DNA of 64,000 bases from Megaustenia siamemsis (Eukaryota > Mollusca > Gastropoda > Stylommatophora > Ariophantidae). This document shows positions 33,195 to 44,515 of this stretch, in pieces. The notes beneath the pieces were generated by a model that was given only the letters and a program-made list of their open reading frames with translations, did no database searches and was not told where the DNA came from. A program made the translations under genes and the position numbers. The stretch lies in contig JAVIAB010000051.1 of NCBI GenBank assembly GCA_032433765.1, positions 154,848,554 to 154,912,553 on the forward strand, written 5' to 3'. Positions within the stretch are counted from its first letter, which is position 1, and every line of letters begins with the position of its first letter.

Positions 33195-33422
33195 CATTTT
33201 ACTTCTTCGCGTTCACCCGTTAAATGGGCGTAGATGCGTTGTGTCGCTAGTGTACAGCACAGCCGCGATATCTGCGCCTTTCGGCCCGGCACATCCATCT
33301 TCGGCATGAGTGGGTAGATTTGTTTGACACTTTTTCCCCGGATAGCGGTCATTTTTAACCCACTGTCAATGGTTCTTTAAGATGGTGCGATTGTACACGG
33401 GACCTCTTTTTTCGCAATTTTC
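33195..33422 (-). mobile_element. SINE family S2, distal (3') part
   Basis: Closely matches 4675-4920 (TTCGCGTTC, TGTGTCGCTAG, CATCCATCTTCGGCA, GTACACGGG). It is separated from its tRNA-like head at 35692-35825 by the 31-bp array, which begins exactly within the GAGAGGGCTAG segment present once in the other copy. Confidence 0.82.
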
Positions 33423-35691
33423 CGAGAGGGCTAGATATAGGATCTCACTACCCAGAGAGGGCTAGATATAGGATCTCACTACCCAGAGAGGGCTAGATAT
33501 AGGATCTCACTACCCAGAGAGGGCTAGACATAGGATCTCACTACCCAGAGAGGGCTAGATATAGGATCTCACTACCCAGAGAGGGCTAGACATAGGATCT
33601 CACTACCCAGAGAGGGCTAGACATAGGATCTCACTACCCAGAGAGGGCTAGATATAGGATCTCACTACCCAGAGAGGGCTAGACATAGGATCTCACTACC
33701 CAGAGAGGGCTAGACATAGGATCTCACTACCCAGAGAGGGCTAGATATAGGATCTCACTACCCAGAGAGGGCTAGACATAGGATCTCACTACCAAGAGAG
33801 GGCTAGACATAGGATCTCACTACCAAGAGAGGGCTAGACATAGGATCTCACTACCCAGAGAGGGCTAGACATAGGATCTCACTACCCAGAGAGGGCTAGA
33901 TATAGGATCTCACTACCCAGAGAGGGCTAGACATAGGATCTCACTACCCAGAGAGGGCTAGATATAGGATCTCACTACCCAGAGAGGGCTAGACATAGGA
34001 TCTCACTACCCAGAGAGGGCTAGATATAGGATCTCACTACCCAGAGAGGGCTAGACATAGGATCTCACTACCAAGAGAGGGCTAGACATAGGATCTCACT
34101 ACCCAGAGAGGGCTAGACATAGGATCTCACTACCCAGAGAGGGCTAGACATAGGATCTCACTACCAAGAGAGGGCTAGACATAGGATCTCACTACCAAGA
34201 GAGGGCTAGACATAGGATCTCACTACCAAGAGAGGGCTAGACATAGGATCTCACTACCAAGAGAGGGCTAGACATAGGATCTCACTACCCAGAGAGGGCT
34301 AGACATAGGATCTCACTACCAAGAGAGGGCTAGACATAGGATCTCACTACCCAGAGAGGGCTAGATATAGGATCTCACTACCAAGAGAGGGCTAGACATA
34401 GGATCTCACTACCCAGAGAGGGCTAGACATAGGATCTCACTACCCAGAGAGGGCTAGACATAGGATCTCACTACCCAGAGAGGGCTAGATATAGGATCTC
34501 ACTACCCAGAGAGGGCTAGACATAGGATCTCACTACCCAGAGAGGGCTAGATATAGGATCTCACTACCCAGAGAGGGCTAGACATAGGATCTCACTACCC
34601 AGAGAGGGCTAGATATAGGATCTCACTACCCAGAGAGGGCTAGACATAGGATCTCACTACCAAGAGAGGGCTAGACATAGGATCTCACTACCCAGAGAGG
34701 GCTAGACATAGGATCTCACTACCCAGAGAGGGCTAGACATAGGATCTCACTACCAAGAGAGGGCTAGACATAGGATCTCACTACCAAGAGAGGGCTAGAC
34801 ATAGGATCTCACTACCAAGAGAGGGCTAGACATAGGATCTCACTACCAAGAGAGGGCTAGACATAGGATCTCACTACCCAGAGAGGGCTAGACATAGGAT
34901 CTCACTACCAAGAGAGGGCTAGACATAGGATCTCACTACCCAGAGAGGGCTAGATATAGGATCTCACTACCAAGAGAGGGCTAGACATAGGATCTCACTA
35001 CCCAGAGAGGGCTAGACATAGGATCTCACTACCAAGAGAGGGCTAGACATAGGATCTCACTACCCAGAGAGGGCTAGATATAGGATCTCACTACCAAGAG
35101 AGGGCTAGACATAGGATCTCACTACCCAGAGAGGGCTAGATATAGGATCTCACTACCAAGAGAGGGCTAGACATAGGATCTCACTACCCAGAGAGGGCTA
35201 GATATAGAATCTCACTACCCAGAGAGGGCTAGACATAGGATCTCACTACCAAGAGAGGGCTAGACATAGGATCTCACTACCCAGAGAGGGCTAGATATAG
35301 GATCTCACTACCAAGAGAGGGCTAGACATAGGATCTCACTACCAAGAGAGGGCTAGACATAGGATCTCACTACCAAGAGAGGGCTAGACATAGGATCTCA
35401 CTACCAAGAGAGGGCTAGATATAGGATCTCACTACCAAGAGAGGGCTAGACATAGGATCTCACTACCAAGAGAGGGCTAGACATAGGATCTCACTACCAA
35501 GAGAGGGCTAGACATAGGATCTCACTACCCAGAGAGGGCTAGATATAGGATCTCACTACCAAGAGAGGGCTAGACATAGGATCTCACTACCAAGAGAGGG
35601 CTAGACATAGGATCTCACTACCAAGAGAGGGCTAGACATAGGATCTCACTACCCAGAGAGGGCTAGACATAGGATCTCACTACCCAGAGAC
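33423..35691. repeat. Minisatellite, 31-bp unit, about 73 copies, expanded inside a SINE
   Basis: Unit GAGAGGGCTAGACATAGGAT plus CTCACTACCCA, with two common variable sites (GACATA/GATATA, ACCCAG/ACCAAG). Both flanks belong to the same S2 SINE, and the copy at 4667-5250 has a single equivalent of the unit at about 4920-4950. The array also has a 589-bp (19-unit) higher-order period, seen when variants at 34071-34370 are compared with 34660-34960. Confidence 0.97.
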
Positions 35692-35825
35692 CGGGGGAGG
35701 GTAAAGCCACAAAGCAAAACCACGGGTTGGATTTTTTTAAATGTCCACCCTCTGTGGTAGGAATCGAACCCGAGACTTTCCTGTCTAGAGGCCGACGCCT
35801 TACCTCTGGACCACCCAGTCCCTCC
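35692..35825 (-). mobile_element. SINE family S2, tRNA-like head
   Basis: On the minus strand, TGGTCCAGAGGTAAGGCGTC (A-box region) is followed by GGGTTCGATTCC (B box) near 35768-35779, then a body segment leading to CCCCCGGTCTCTGGGTAG, the last array unit. The A and B boxes are better preserved than in the 4667-5250 copy. Confidence 0.85.
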
Positions 35826-36461
35826 GTTTTACTTCATATAGCGGGACTTTCCGTTTTTCTGCACTTGTCCCGGTAGCTTTGTCGCTCTACTTCAAACTTT
35901 AAATATCTGAATGCAACGCAAGCGTATAATTATTATAATTTATAATTTTTTTTTTTTCAAAGATTGTTATTTTATCAAATAATCATATCAAGCGATAAAT
36001 CAGGACGTTCATCCTCCGACATCCTATGTTTGTTAAGAGAAGGATTAAAGTATATCTTTCTTTTTTTTTTTTTTAATCGGGTGTCTACCCTCTTCACCAA
36101 AGTCGATCCTTAGTTAAAATTTTAAGCAAGTCGGGATCAGTGTCTTTTTTATAATGAGAAGTACACAATTGTTTTGTAGGTTCGGCAAATCCTGAAGGGT
36201 ATTGTAGCTTTGTCTGTAGTATTGGTTTGAAGAGTTGAGGTGGTTTGTAAGTACTTTTGAAAAGACGTCGTCGACAAACAGTGAATGTCGGTCATTGGGT
36301 ATAGTAACTTAACTTTATTATAGATTTGATGCCAATATTAATTTGTATTCTAATACTTGGAGTCCACCAAACCTAGTTTAAAATTACTTATTCATTATTT
36401 ATCTCGGGATTGTTACATTTCATAAAAGTTTCCCGGAATGTGTTCCGGCTGGAAAGGGGCT
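35826..36461. other. Unassigned AT-rich sequence
   Basis: T-runs near 35945 and 36060. No recognisable gene or repeat. Confidence 0.4.
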
Positions 36462-36552
36462 ATTATTATTATCATCATCATCCTCATTATTAGTATCATC
36501 ATCATGATTATTATCATCATCATTATTATTATCATCATCAGCATTATTATTA

Positions 36553-36587
<35 letters not shown>

Positions 36588-36722
36588 GTCATCATTATTA
36601 TCATTATCATCATTATTATTATCATCATCATCATTATTATTATCTCACCATTATTACTATCATTAATCCTATCATCATCATTATTATTATTATCATTATT
36701 TGTATTATCATTATTATTATGT
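36462..36722. repeat. ATT/ATC trinucleotide microsatellite
   Basis: Mixed (ATT)n and (ATC)n on the plus strand. The poly-isoleucine and poly-methionine frames are artefacts. Could mark the tail of a lost RTE element, whose 3' tails in this window are TGA repeats. Confidence 0.93.
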
Positions 36723-37018
36723 ACGCTATGTCTGTCAAGAGAAAAAGTTATAGAATGCTCAAAAAATAAAAGAAGCGATATGTGTCTAGAAAAGAAAGGA
36801 CACTAAACATGATGATAGGGGCGTTAATTGACAACGTGATAATTTTGTGTCAGAGCCGGCTAAGCTATAGGCCGCTAGGGGTCATTTACCGGGGACACAT
36901 CTAATTACGGATCCAAATCTGAGCTTATCTGCCATTTTCTTTATTTGTAACATCATTAACAGGAAGTGACATAAAGATTATGTCTAGAATTGAATTTGGA
37001 AGAATCTGAATTGAATTT
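36723..37018. other. Unassigned sequence
   Basis: Nothing recognisable. It ends in the target site GTTAAAATC of the next insertion. Confidence 0.4.
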
Positions 37019-37027
37019 GTTAAAATC

Positions 37028-37769
37028 ATCATCATCATCACGTGCCATACCGGTTGGCGTAGGCGATCATGTCCCTCCACAATCTTCTATCTACAGTGCA
37101 TCGTATCAGTTCTGTTGTTGACTGTTTTCCATGCCATGACACCAAGCTATCCAGTATTTTCTCTCTTTGTCGTCCGCGATCTCTCTTTCCTTTTATTTTG
37201 CCAGTTGTAACAAAGTATTCCAACTTTCCTCTTCTCATGATGTGCACGAAAAAATGTTGATTGTTTCTTTCTGATGTTTTTTAGGAGCTGCCTTTTTGTG
37301 TTGGCCTCTTTGAGAACTTCCTCATTGGTCGTTTTAGCTGTGCAGGGACCTTTCAACATTCTTCTGAGAAATCACATCTCTCTGGCCTCTAATCGTCTTT
37401 TCATTTGTTTGTCTAATGTCCATGATTCGCTTCTATAGGTCAGAATTGGTTCTATATAGCACCAATGAACTCTCTTTCTCCTTTCTATTGACATAGATTT
37501 GTTGCATAAGATATTTTTCATTTTCTGAAATGCTATTTTGGCCTGAGCTATTCTGCTTTTTATTTCTGTGGTGCATCTTACATCCGATATGATTATTGTG
37601 CCCAAGTATTTGACGCGTTGCACTTGTTTCAAATTTGTCCTGTTTATTTTTATGCTGCATGCTGGTGATGATTGTTTCTTCGATATGACCATTACTTCTG
37701 ATTTCTTACTATTCAGACTGAGACCTTTCTTGTTGCTTTCTTTTACTATTATGTCTATAATTTTTTGTA
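37028..37769 (-). mobile_element. RTE family A insertion with 9-bp target-site duplication
   Basis: GTTAAAATC is repeated at 37019-37027 and 37770-37778, giving a 742-bp 5'-truncated insert. On the minus strand the frame 37692-37372 has TNLKQVQRVKYLGTIIISDV, AQAKIAFQKMK and LTYRSESWTLDKQ; a frame change then leads to KGPCTAKTTNEEV and LEYFVTTGKIKGKRDRGR. The 3' end is CATCATCATCATCACGTGCC on the plus strand. Close to the copy at 6130-7176. Confidence 0.92.
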
Positions 37770-38043
37770 GTTAAAATCGTATCATTTGTTTTTAATTGTA
37801 TATATGTGGTGCATACGGCAACTACACACAATGAAATCACAGAATATAATAGAACAAGAAAAACAACAATCTTTACAGTATGACCCCATTACTGGGGCTC
37901 TGCCGGGGGACATATAAGACCGGAGAATAAATGCCGCTTGTCCGGAGCTGTTGCCGCGAGGTGTTCGGGTGTGAGTTTTTATTTCACCCGGGACAGAAAA
38001 AGCTGACATCTCTCATGATGAGAGAATCAAGGAGGCACCCATT

Positions 38044-38078
38044 ACCCATTTTATTTTCCCCAACCCAGTAAAATGGGT
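38044..38078. other. Perfect 10-bp hairpin
   Basis: ACCCATTTTA (38044-38053) and TAAAATGGGT (38069-38078) are exact complements with a 15-nt loop. It lies in uncharacterised sequence just before the tandem triplication. Confidence 0.9.
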
Positions 38079-38103
38079 TGATGGCAAGAAACAGAACGGC
38101 TTG

Positions 38104-38217
38104 GAAAGTGTTTGTTGAAGACTTATGCTCCACAGGGAGCTGAAAGTGTTTGTTGAAGACCTATGCTCCACAGGGAGCTGAAAGTGTTTGTTGAAGACTT
38201 ATGCTCCACAGGGAGCT
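38104..38217. repeat. Tandem triplication, 38-bp unit
   Basis: Three copies beginning at 38104, 38142 and 38180 (GAAAGTGTTTGTTGAAGACT plus TATGCTCCACAGGGAGCT). The third is followed by GAAAGGTAGAAGAAAGAAGG. The surrounding sequence resembles the basic 3' coding end of an RTE LINE, so this may be another small expansion of element sequence; that part is uncertain. Confidence 0.93.
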
Positions 38218-38801
38218 GAAAGGTAGAAGAAAGAAGGACCCAGTAAAATACATAGGGATCTAAAAATTACAAATTAAAAGAATTAATACACAATTAGTGC
38301 AAGGGACTAAAACAACAAATAAAGTGTATTCTATAATTTCACTTGATCCTGAGGCATCATTTGTCCCGGATTTGTTAAAATACATTAAGGACACACACCT
38401 TTACCAATTTTGCCAATAAGGTAAACGTCTCTTCCCCGCTGTTGTGCAGAAAATGTTTAAAAGTTGAACTGGCTGTTAGTTTGGCGAAACAGTAACAGTA
38501 AAATTCGCTCCAAGTTTTAAATCTTGTATACTGAAACTCAACAAGTAGCATCTTTGCGATCACGACATTTCATACTCTTGTATATTCATTGTGTTACTTT
38601 CGTTTATCGGCGAACTAATTCTATTTATTGTGTTGTTTAGTGATAGAGGTCATTGCATTCATTCGATTTTATTTACATTGTGCTGTTATTCAGTTACTTG
38701 ACATTTTAGTGTTTAAGAACGTACGCTATGCATATTGTATAGTCATAGAGAATTATTATTTAAACTATAGTTAGTTTGTAAACTTTGTAATTGTTGCAAC
38801 A
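38218..38801. other. Probable left flank or 5' part of a hAT element
   Basis: No coding frame recognised. TTTGTCCCGGATTTGTTAAA near 38360 could belong to the subterminal part of the transposon downstream, but no clear left terminal inverted repeat is visible. Confidence 0.35.
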
Positions 38802-40720
38802 AATGGCATCAAAACGTAAATGCAGTTTCAATCAAGATTTACAAAAGGGATATCCCTTTCTAAAAAAAAGTCTACATCAGACTTCACTGTTGGATGCAGT
38901 ATATGTGCCTCTGAGCGATTAACCATAGGGGACGTGGTGATATTAAGAGTCAACTAAATAGTGTGAAACATAAGAGAGCCGTAGATACAGCTGCATCAAG
39001 CTCGCCGTTAACAACATTTTTTCGAGCTGAACAGATTGTGACAACGAAGAACAATTAGCTGCTACAGAAGGTGCATTTGTTTATCATACAGTGATACACA
39101 ATCATATATTTAGATCTATGGACTGCACATCAAAATTACTTCAGGTTACTTTACAACCAAAATTTGCTTGTGCACGTACGAAAACAGAAACCATTATTCG
39201 AAATGTGTTCACACCCCATGTTCAAAAGGAGCTGAGATGTGACCTAGAAAACGTAACATTTATTTTCATACTGACAGATACCTCCAACCACAAGGAAATC
39301 AAGATTTCTCCTTTGCTTGTCAGATACTTTGATCACAATAGGGGGCTGAAAGTTACAATATTAGAATTGAAGTCATTGCCAGGAGACACATCTGATATTG
39401 TTAGTAGTTTTATTAATGACTGTCTAACGAAAAAAGGTTTAGAAAGGAAAGTAGTTGCATTATGTGCAGACAACACAAATTCTATTTTTTGGGGCGCTGA
39501 AAGGAAAGGAAAGAACAATGTTATCAAAAAGCTGAAATAAAACCTTGGACATGGTTTGATATGTGTTGGTTGCCATATTTTCCACAACACTGTTCGAGCA
39601 GCTGCAGACGTATTAATTATTGATGTTGAGATGATTATTGCTAAAATTTATCTGCACTTCAAATCATACACAGTTAGAGTTGAAAGTCTCAAGGAGTTTT
39701 GCCAGTTTGTGGACACAGACTTCCAGATGATTTTAGGCTATGTGCAGACTAGGTGGCTTGCACTGCTGCCTGCTGTTGAAAGGGTTCTTCACTTGTTCCT
39801 GCCTTTAAAATCCTATTTTCAATATCAAGACAGAGCGCTATCAAGACAGATGCCCAGTTTTTATACAGAAATTCTTTGAAAACCCACTGTCTGAGGCATG
39901 GCTTATTTCTGTTCACAGTCAGACGTCTTCCCACGAAGCAGTGCAGAAAATAGAGGGACAGGTGGTCACTGTTTTTTAAGTAATTGACAACATCATTGTG
40001 TTGAGAATTATCTAGGAGTCCAAAATGGAAGATGGTTTCTTGCCATCAAGAGTTAAGCTAATTCTTGACAAGCTGGAAATGGAAGGAATTCCACAGGATG
40101 ATGTGAACAAGTTTAAAGCCAGTGTTTCTTCATTCTATGAAACAGCTTTAAGTTATTTGAAGAAATGGGCTGCAAATTATTTTCAAAACCTAGAGTCTTA
40201 CAGCTGGGTAATGTTGAACAAAACACCACCATCGGGAAGATATTAAGAAATCTTCATCATCAGCGAATCAAACAGTACCTTCAGTCGACTTTCCAGAAAA
40301 TGAAATGTATGACGAATATGTCTACATGAAGCAGTTTGTTACTTCTCAGAAAATTAATAAGTGAAGTATTAATAAAACATTACCAGGGCAGGGTTGGATT
40401 GAAATGGCTTCCCACTTCAAAAACAGCCATGTGCCAATTTCACATATTCTGAAGCTGGCAGAGTTCTTTTTGTGTCTACCGGGAACAAATGCTGCAACAG
40501 AAAGATTGTTTTCACTGATGAACAGCTTGTGGACAAATGATAAAACAACATCAACGTGTGGACACTTTCAAGGCCATGTTGATCACCAAAGTGACAATGA
40601 GCAAACATGTGTTGAATTTTTTTAAGATGTTCCAAACAAAGAAAGATCTTTTTAAAAAAAATCTACTCATCAGAACAGTACAGCAACTCTACTTCACCTT
40701 CCATTTAAGTGAGCATCACT
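38802..40720 (+). pseudogene. hAT-family transposase, decayed
   Basis: Begins MASKRKCSFNQDLQKGYPFL, the start of a BED-type zinc finger, then loses frame within the finger. The catalytic RNase H-like region follows at 39080-39879 in one frame with a single TAA at 39538: HNHIFRSMDCTSK, a DTSNHKEIKI block, VVALCADNTNS and TRWLALLPAVERVL. Further frame changes lead to 40025-40246, and the C-terminal hAT dimerisation region carries LPGTNAATERLFSLMN near 40473-40520. In hAT elements this protein cuts and pastes the transposon. At least four frame changes and one nonsense codon show it is dead. TCAAAAATATGGTCACCTTA near 40884-40904 may be the remnant of the right terminal repeat. Confidence 0.85.
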
Positions 40721-40724
40721 AATG

Positions 40725-41416
40725 TTTTTTTTTTTATTAGCTTATAATGTTTTGTAAGCTTACATTGTTAGGTGTTTTAATTGGTTTTAAAATATACGTA
40801 TTATCCACTTGCAAAAGAAGGAAGAAATGTCATTTTATTGATGGCAAATTTAAGTCAAATTAATCCGTGCAGGATTAGGGTTTCAAAAATATGGTCACCT
40901 TAGTTTAGTGGTTGTTAACGTCAGTCAATTTTTATTTTAGGACACTCGTACCTTTTATATACCGTTCCTCGCGATCAGTCTCGTAAAAAAGGTCGAGAAA
41001 TACGTGCTAAAGATGGCAGACTTGCGCGCAAACGCCGAAGGGCATGTTACTACTGGTTCCTAGTACCCACTTGCCCGCACACCGCAACCCATCGTGACCC
41101 CGGTCTCAGTACAGGTCAACGGAGGACGCCGATCCTAAGGTAGGTAATCGTGGCTACCAGTCAGAAGCAGGTCCTACTATTTCTCTCGCTAAGGAAAAGT
41201 GAATTCTGTAACCCACTTCCTTGTGTTGCTCGAATTTTCCTCAATTCTTATCACTCACATGCTAATCTCCCCTCCCCCCCCCCCACCAACCCAGAAATTC
41301 TCTTACTGTTCCTCTTTTATCACCTATCAATTCTCCATCTACAGTTCTCTGTGAGTTTTCCGTCCTCAGTCTCTTTTACCTCGTTCTCAACCTCAATCTC
41401 TAATATATGTGTATCT
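40725..41416. other. Unassigned sequence
   Basis: Its left part may include the hAT 3' end. A C-run (41271-41284) and a pyrimidine-rich stretch follow. The 109-codon frame at 41150-41479 is serine/leucine-rich low complexity and unconvincing. Confidence 0.4.
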
Positions 41417-41530
41417 TTACTCCCTAACTCCTGTCGTTATCTTTACTCCCTGACTCCTGTCGTTATCTTTACTCCCTGACTCCTGTCGTTATCTTTACTC
41501 CCCAGCTCCTGTCGTTATCTTTACTCCCCT
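41417..41530. repeat. Minisatellite, 26-bp unit, 4-5 copies
   Basis: Units contain GACTCCTGTCGTTATCTTTA and CTCCCT, with CTCCCCAGCTCC in one late copy. Confidence 0.95.
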
Positions 41531-41617
41531 TCTTTATTTTCTTACCCCTCCCCACCTCTCTCTCCATTTTCTCCTTTTCAATTTTAATTATTTGAATTTA
41601 GCTCATCTTTCTAACAA

Positions 41618-42806
41618 CACTAGTTTATTTGTCTACCAACACTAGTTGATATGTCTACCAACACTAGTTTATTTGTCTACCAACACTAGTTGATATGCCT
41701 ACCAACACTAGTTGATTTGTCTACCAACACTAGTTGATTTGTCTACCAACACTAGTTTATTTGTCTACCAACACTAGTTGATTTGTCTAACAACACTAGT
41801 TTATTTGTCTACCAACACTAGTTTATTTGTCTACCAACACTAGTTGATATGTCTAACAACACTAGTTGATTTGTCTAACAACACTAGTTGATTTGTCCAA
41901 CAAACTAGTTGGTTTGTCTACCAACACTAGTTTATTTGTCTAACAACACTAGTTGATTTGCCTACCAACACTAGTTGATTTGTCTAACAACACTAGTTTA
42001 TTTGTCTACCAACATTAGTTTATTTGTCTAACAACACTAGTTGATTTGTCTAACAACACTAGTTGATTTGTCTAACAACACTAGTTTATTTGTCTACCAA
42101 CATTAGTTTATTTGTCTACCAACACTAGTTTATTTGTCTAACAACACTAGTTGATTTGTCCAACAAACTAGTTGATTTGTCCAACAAACTAGTTGGTTTG
42201 TCTACCAACACTAGTTGATATGTCTACCAACACTAGTTTATTTGTCTACCAACACTAGTTGATTTGTCTAACAACACTAGTTTATTTGTCTACCAACACT
42301 AGTTTATTTGTCTACCAACACTAGTTGATATGTCTAACAACACTAGTTGATTTGTCTAACAACACTAGTTGATTTGTCCAACAAACTAGTTGGTTTGTCT
42401 ACCAACACTAGTTTATTTGTCTACCAACATTAGTTTATTTGTCTAACAACACTAGTTGATTTGCCTACCAACACTAGTTGATTTGTCTAACAACACTAGT
42501 TTATTTGTCTACCAACATTAGTTTATTTGTCTAACAACACTAGTTGATTTGCCTACCAACAGTAGTTGATTTGTCTACCAACACTAGTTTATTTGTCTAC
42601 CAACATTAGTTTATTTGTCTAACAACACTAGTTGATTTGCCTACCAACACTAGTTGATTTATCTAACAACACTAGTTGATTTGTCTAACAACACTAGTTG
42701 ATTTGTCTACCAACACTAGTTGATTTGTCTAACAACACTAGTTGATTTGTCTAACAACACTAGTTGATTTGTCTACCAACACTAGTTTATTTGTCTACCA
42801 ACACTA
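41618..42806. repeat. Minisatellite, 22-bp unit, about 54 copies, palindromic core
   Basis: Unit TACCAACACTAGTTTATTTG plus TC; the core ACTAGT is a palindrome in every unit. Variants GTTTATTTG/GTTGATTTG and ACCAAC/AACAAC are mixed. A rarer unit TCCAACAAACTAGTTGG recurs near 41895, 42155-42190 and 42375, each time in similar neighbours, which indicates block-wise duplication. Confidence 0.96.
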
Positions 42807-43062
42807 GACATTAAAACTAACGATTTTGGAAGAATTTAGCTAAGAAATATCGTCTACCACCCTTAACCCCAGCACTTGTGAAGCACAGAATAAATTCACG
42901 CTGCAAGCATGTGTACACAACCCTATATCCAAACCTTGATACGACTGCGTCAACACAAATCATCGCTAGGGAATGACGGAACAAGAAATCCAGCAATAAG
43001 ACGGTCTTCCATTCCTGGGCAGTAATTGAAGGAGTAGGAGAGGTTCTATGTGGGTGAGATAT

Positions 43063-43222
43063 CATCATCAAGTACCATGCCTGCTGGCTTAGGTGATCAT
43101 GTCTCCCCACAACTGTCGATCTCGACAGTTATTTATCATTTCTGTTATTGACCTTCTGTCAAACCATTCTCTTTATCTGCCTGGTATCTTTTCTCTTTGC
43201 TTCCCTCTATCTTTTCGTCCTT
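43063..43222 (-). pseudogene. RTE family A 3' stub
   Basis: The plus strand reads ATCATCATCAAGTACCATGC then TGCTGGCTTAGGTGATCATG, the reverse complement of a family A 3' end with its TGA tail. About 160 bp long. It stops at TTTTCGTCC, where the 19-bp array begins within a few bases. Confidence 0.85.
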
Positions 43223-43228
43223 GCCCTA

Positions 43229-43838
43229 TACGGCCCGGCATGCTCAATAAGGCCCGGCATGCTCAATAAGGCCTGGCATGCTCAATAAGGCCCGGCATGC
43301 TCAATAAGGCCCGGCATGCTCAATAAGGCCTGGCATGCTCAATAAGGCCCGGCATGCTCAATAAGGCCCGGCATGCTCAATAAGGCCCGGCATGATCAAT
43401 AAGGCCCGGCATGCTCAATAAGGCCTGGCATGCTCAATAAGGCCCGGCATGCTCAATAAGGCCCGGCATGCTCAATAAGGCCCGGCATGCTCAATAAGGC
43501 CCGGCGTGCTCAATAAGGCCCGGCGTGCTCAATAAGGCCCGGCATGCTCAATAAGGCCTGGCATGCTCAATACGCTCGGCATGTTCAATAAGGCCCGGCA
43601 TGCTGAACACGGCTCGGCATGCTCAATACGGCCTGGCATGCTCAATAAGGCCCGGCATGCTCAATACGGCTCGGCATGCTCAATACGACCTGGCATGCTC
43701 AATAAGGCCCGGCATGCTCAATACGGCTCGGCATGCTCAATACGGCCCGGCATGCTCAATAAGGCCTGGCATGCTCAATACGGCTCGGCATGCTCAATAC
43801 GGCCTGGCATGCTCAATAAGGCCTGGCATTCGGTGTAC
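43229..43838. repeat. Minisatellite, 19-bp unit, about 32 copies
   Basis: Unit GGCCCGGCATGCTCAATAA, with CTGGCATG and CGGCGTG variants. From about 43570 a second unit type with CAATACGG and CTCGGCATG interleaves. GCATGC is palindromic in each unit. Frames repeating PGMLNKARHAQYGSACSIR are artefacts. Confidence 0.96.
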
Positions 43839-44432
43839 ATGACATCTATAACAGAAAACAGCTTGACCTTATTGAGTATCGAACCCTTATCATCTGGCTA
43901 GCAAGCATGTAAATAATCAACAACAACTATTTTGATTGCACACAGATGTCACCAGTCTAGAGATGTCGAACGCTTGCTTCGAACTCATATCGACGTCTAG
44001 AGGTGTACGCAGCAGAAGAGATGGGTTTCACACATCAGCACGCAATACAAATTATCAATGTAATTTGGTGAGCGTGAAAACCACACACTAGCGCATGACC
44101 TTCAATGTTTCCTGTGACGTCCGTACCTACCGTCGGTAGACTCTACTTGAATAAGAAGCTATACTTGATTGACACGTGGTTTAGCTTTCTAACAAAAGAA
44201 ACAAAAAAAAAACATACCTCTTCCCAGCTAAATCACTTTAAACTACTATTCGTGTTGTTGCGTCCTATAACTGTTGGTCTGCAACGCAAGTATTCAACCC
44301 TACCTTATTCGGGAGATAACGTGTCTTAACAGGATAATACATGTATACATTTTATTCCCCAGTTGTGTTCGCAACCTTAGCGCTACAGTCACGAGTACAC
44401 ATGCGTGAAAGACAATTATAGCTACTTTTTTA
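43839..44432. other. Unassigned sequence
   Basis: No feature recognised. An A-run lies near 44205. The 74-codon frame at 44105-44329 has no recognisable motif. Confidence 0.4.
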
Positions 44433-44515
44433 CGTAGCCTAGTTGGCCGTGTGCTCTAGCGTTTGTCTCTCGTGTAAAGGCTCTGTGTTGAGGAGCACGG
44501 GTTTGATCCTTCTTC
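44433..44515 (+). mobile_element. tRNA-like sequence, possible SINE head
   Basis: TAGCCTAGTTGG fits a pol III A box and GGGTTTGATCC a B box about 50 bp later. It is followed by unrelated sequence with a T-run near 44538. No cloverleaf with a convincing anticodon arm could be drawn by eye, so a SINE or tRNA pseudogene is more likely than a functional tRNA. Confidence 0.5.

Noticed and set aside
36413..36806. Poly-isoleucine and poly-methionine proteins
   Set aside because: Trinucleotide microsatellite.
44433..44515. Functional tRNA gene
   Set aside because: A- and B-box-like motifs are present, but no convincing cloverleaf or anticodon arm could be drawn; kept only as a SINE-like candidate.
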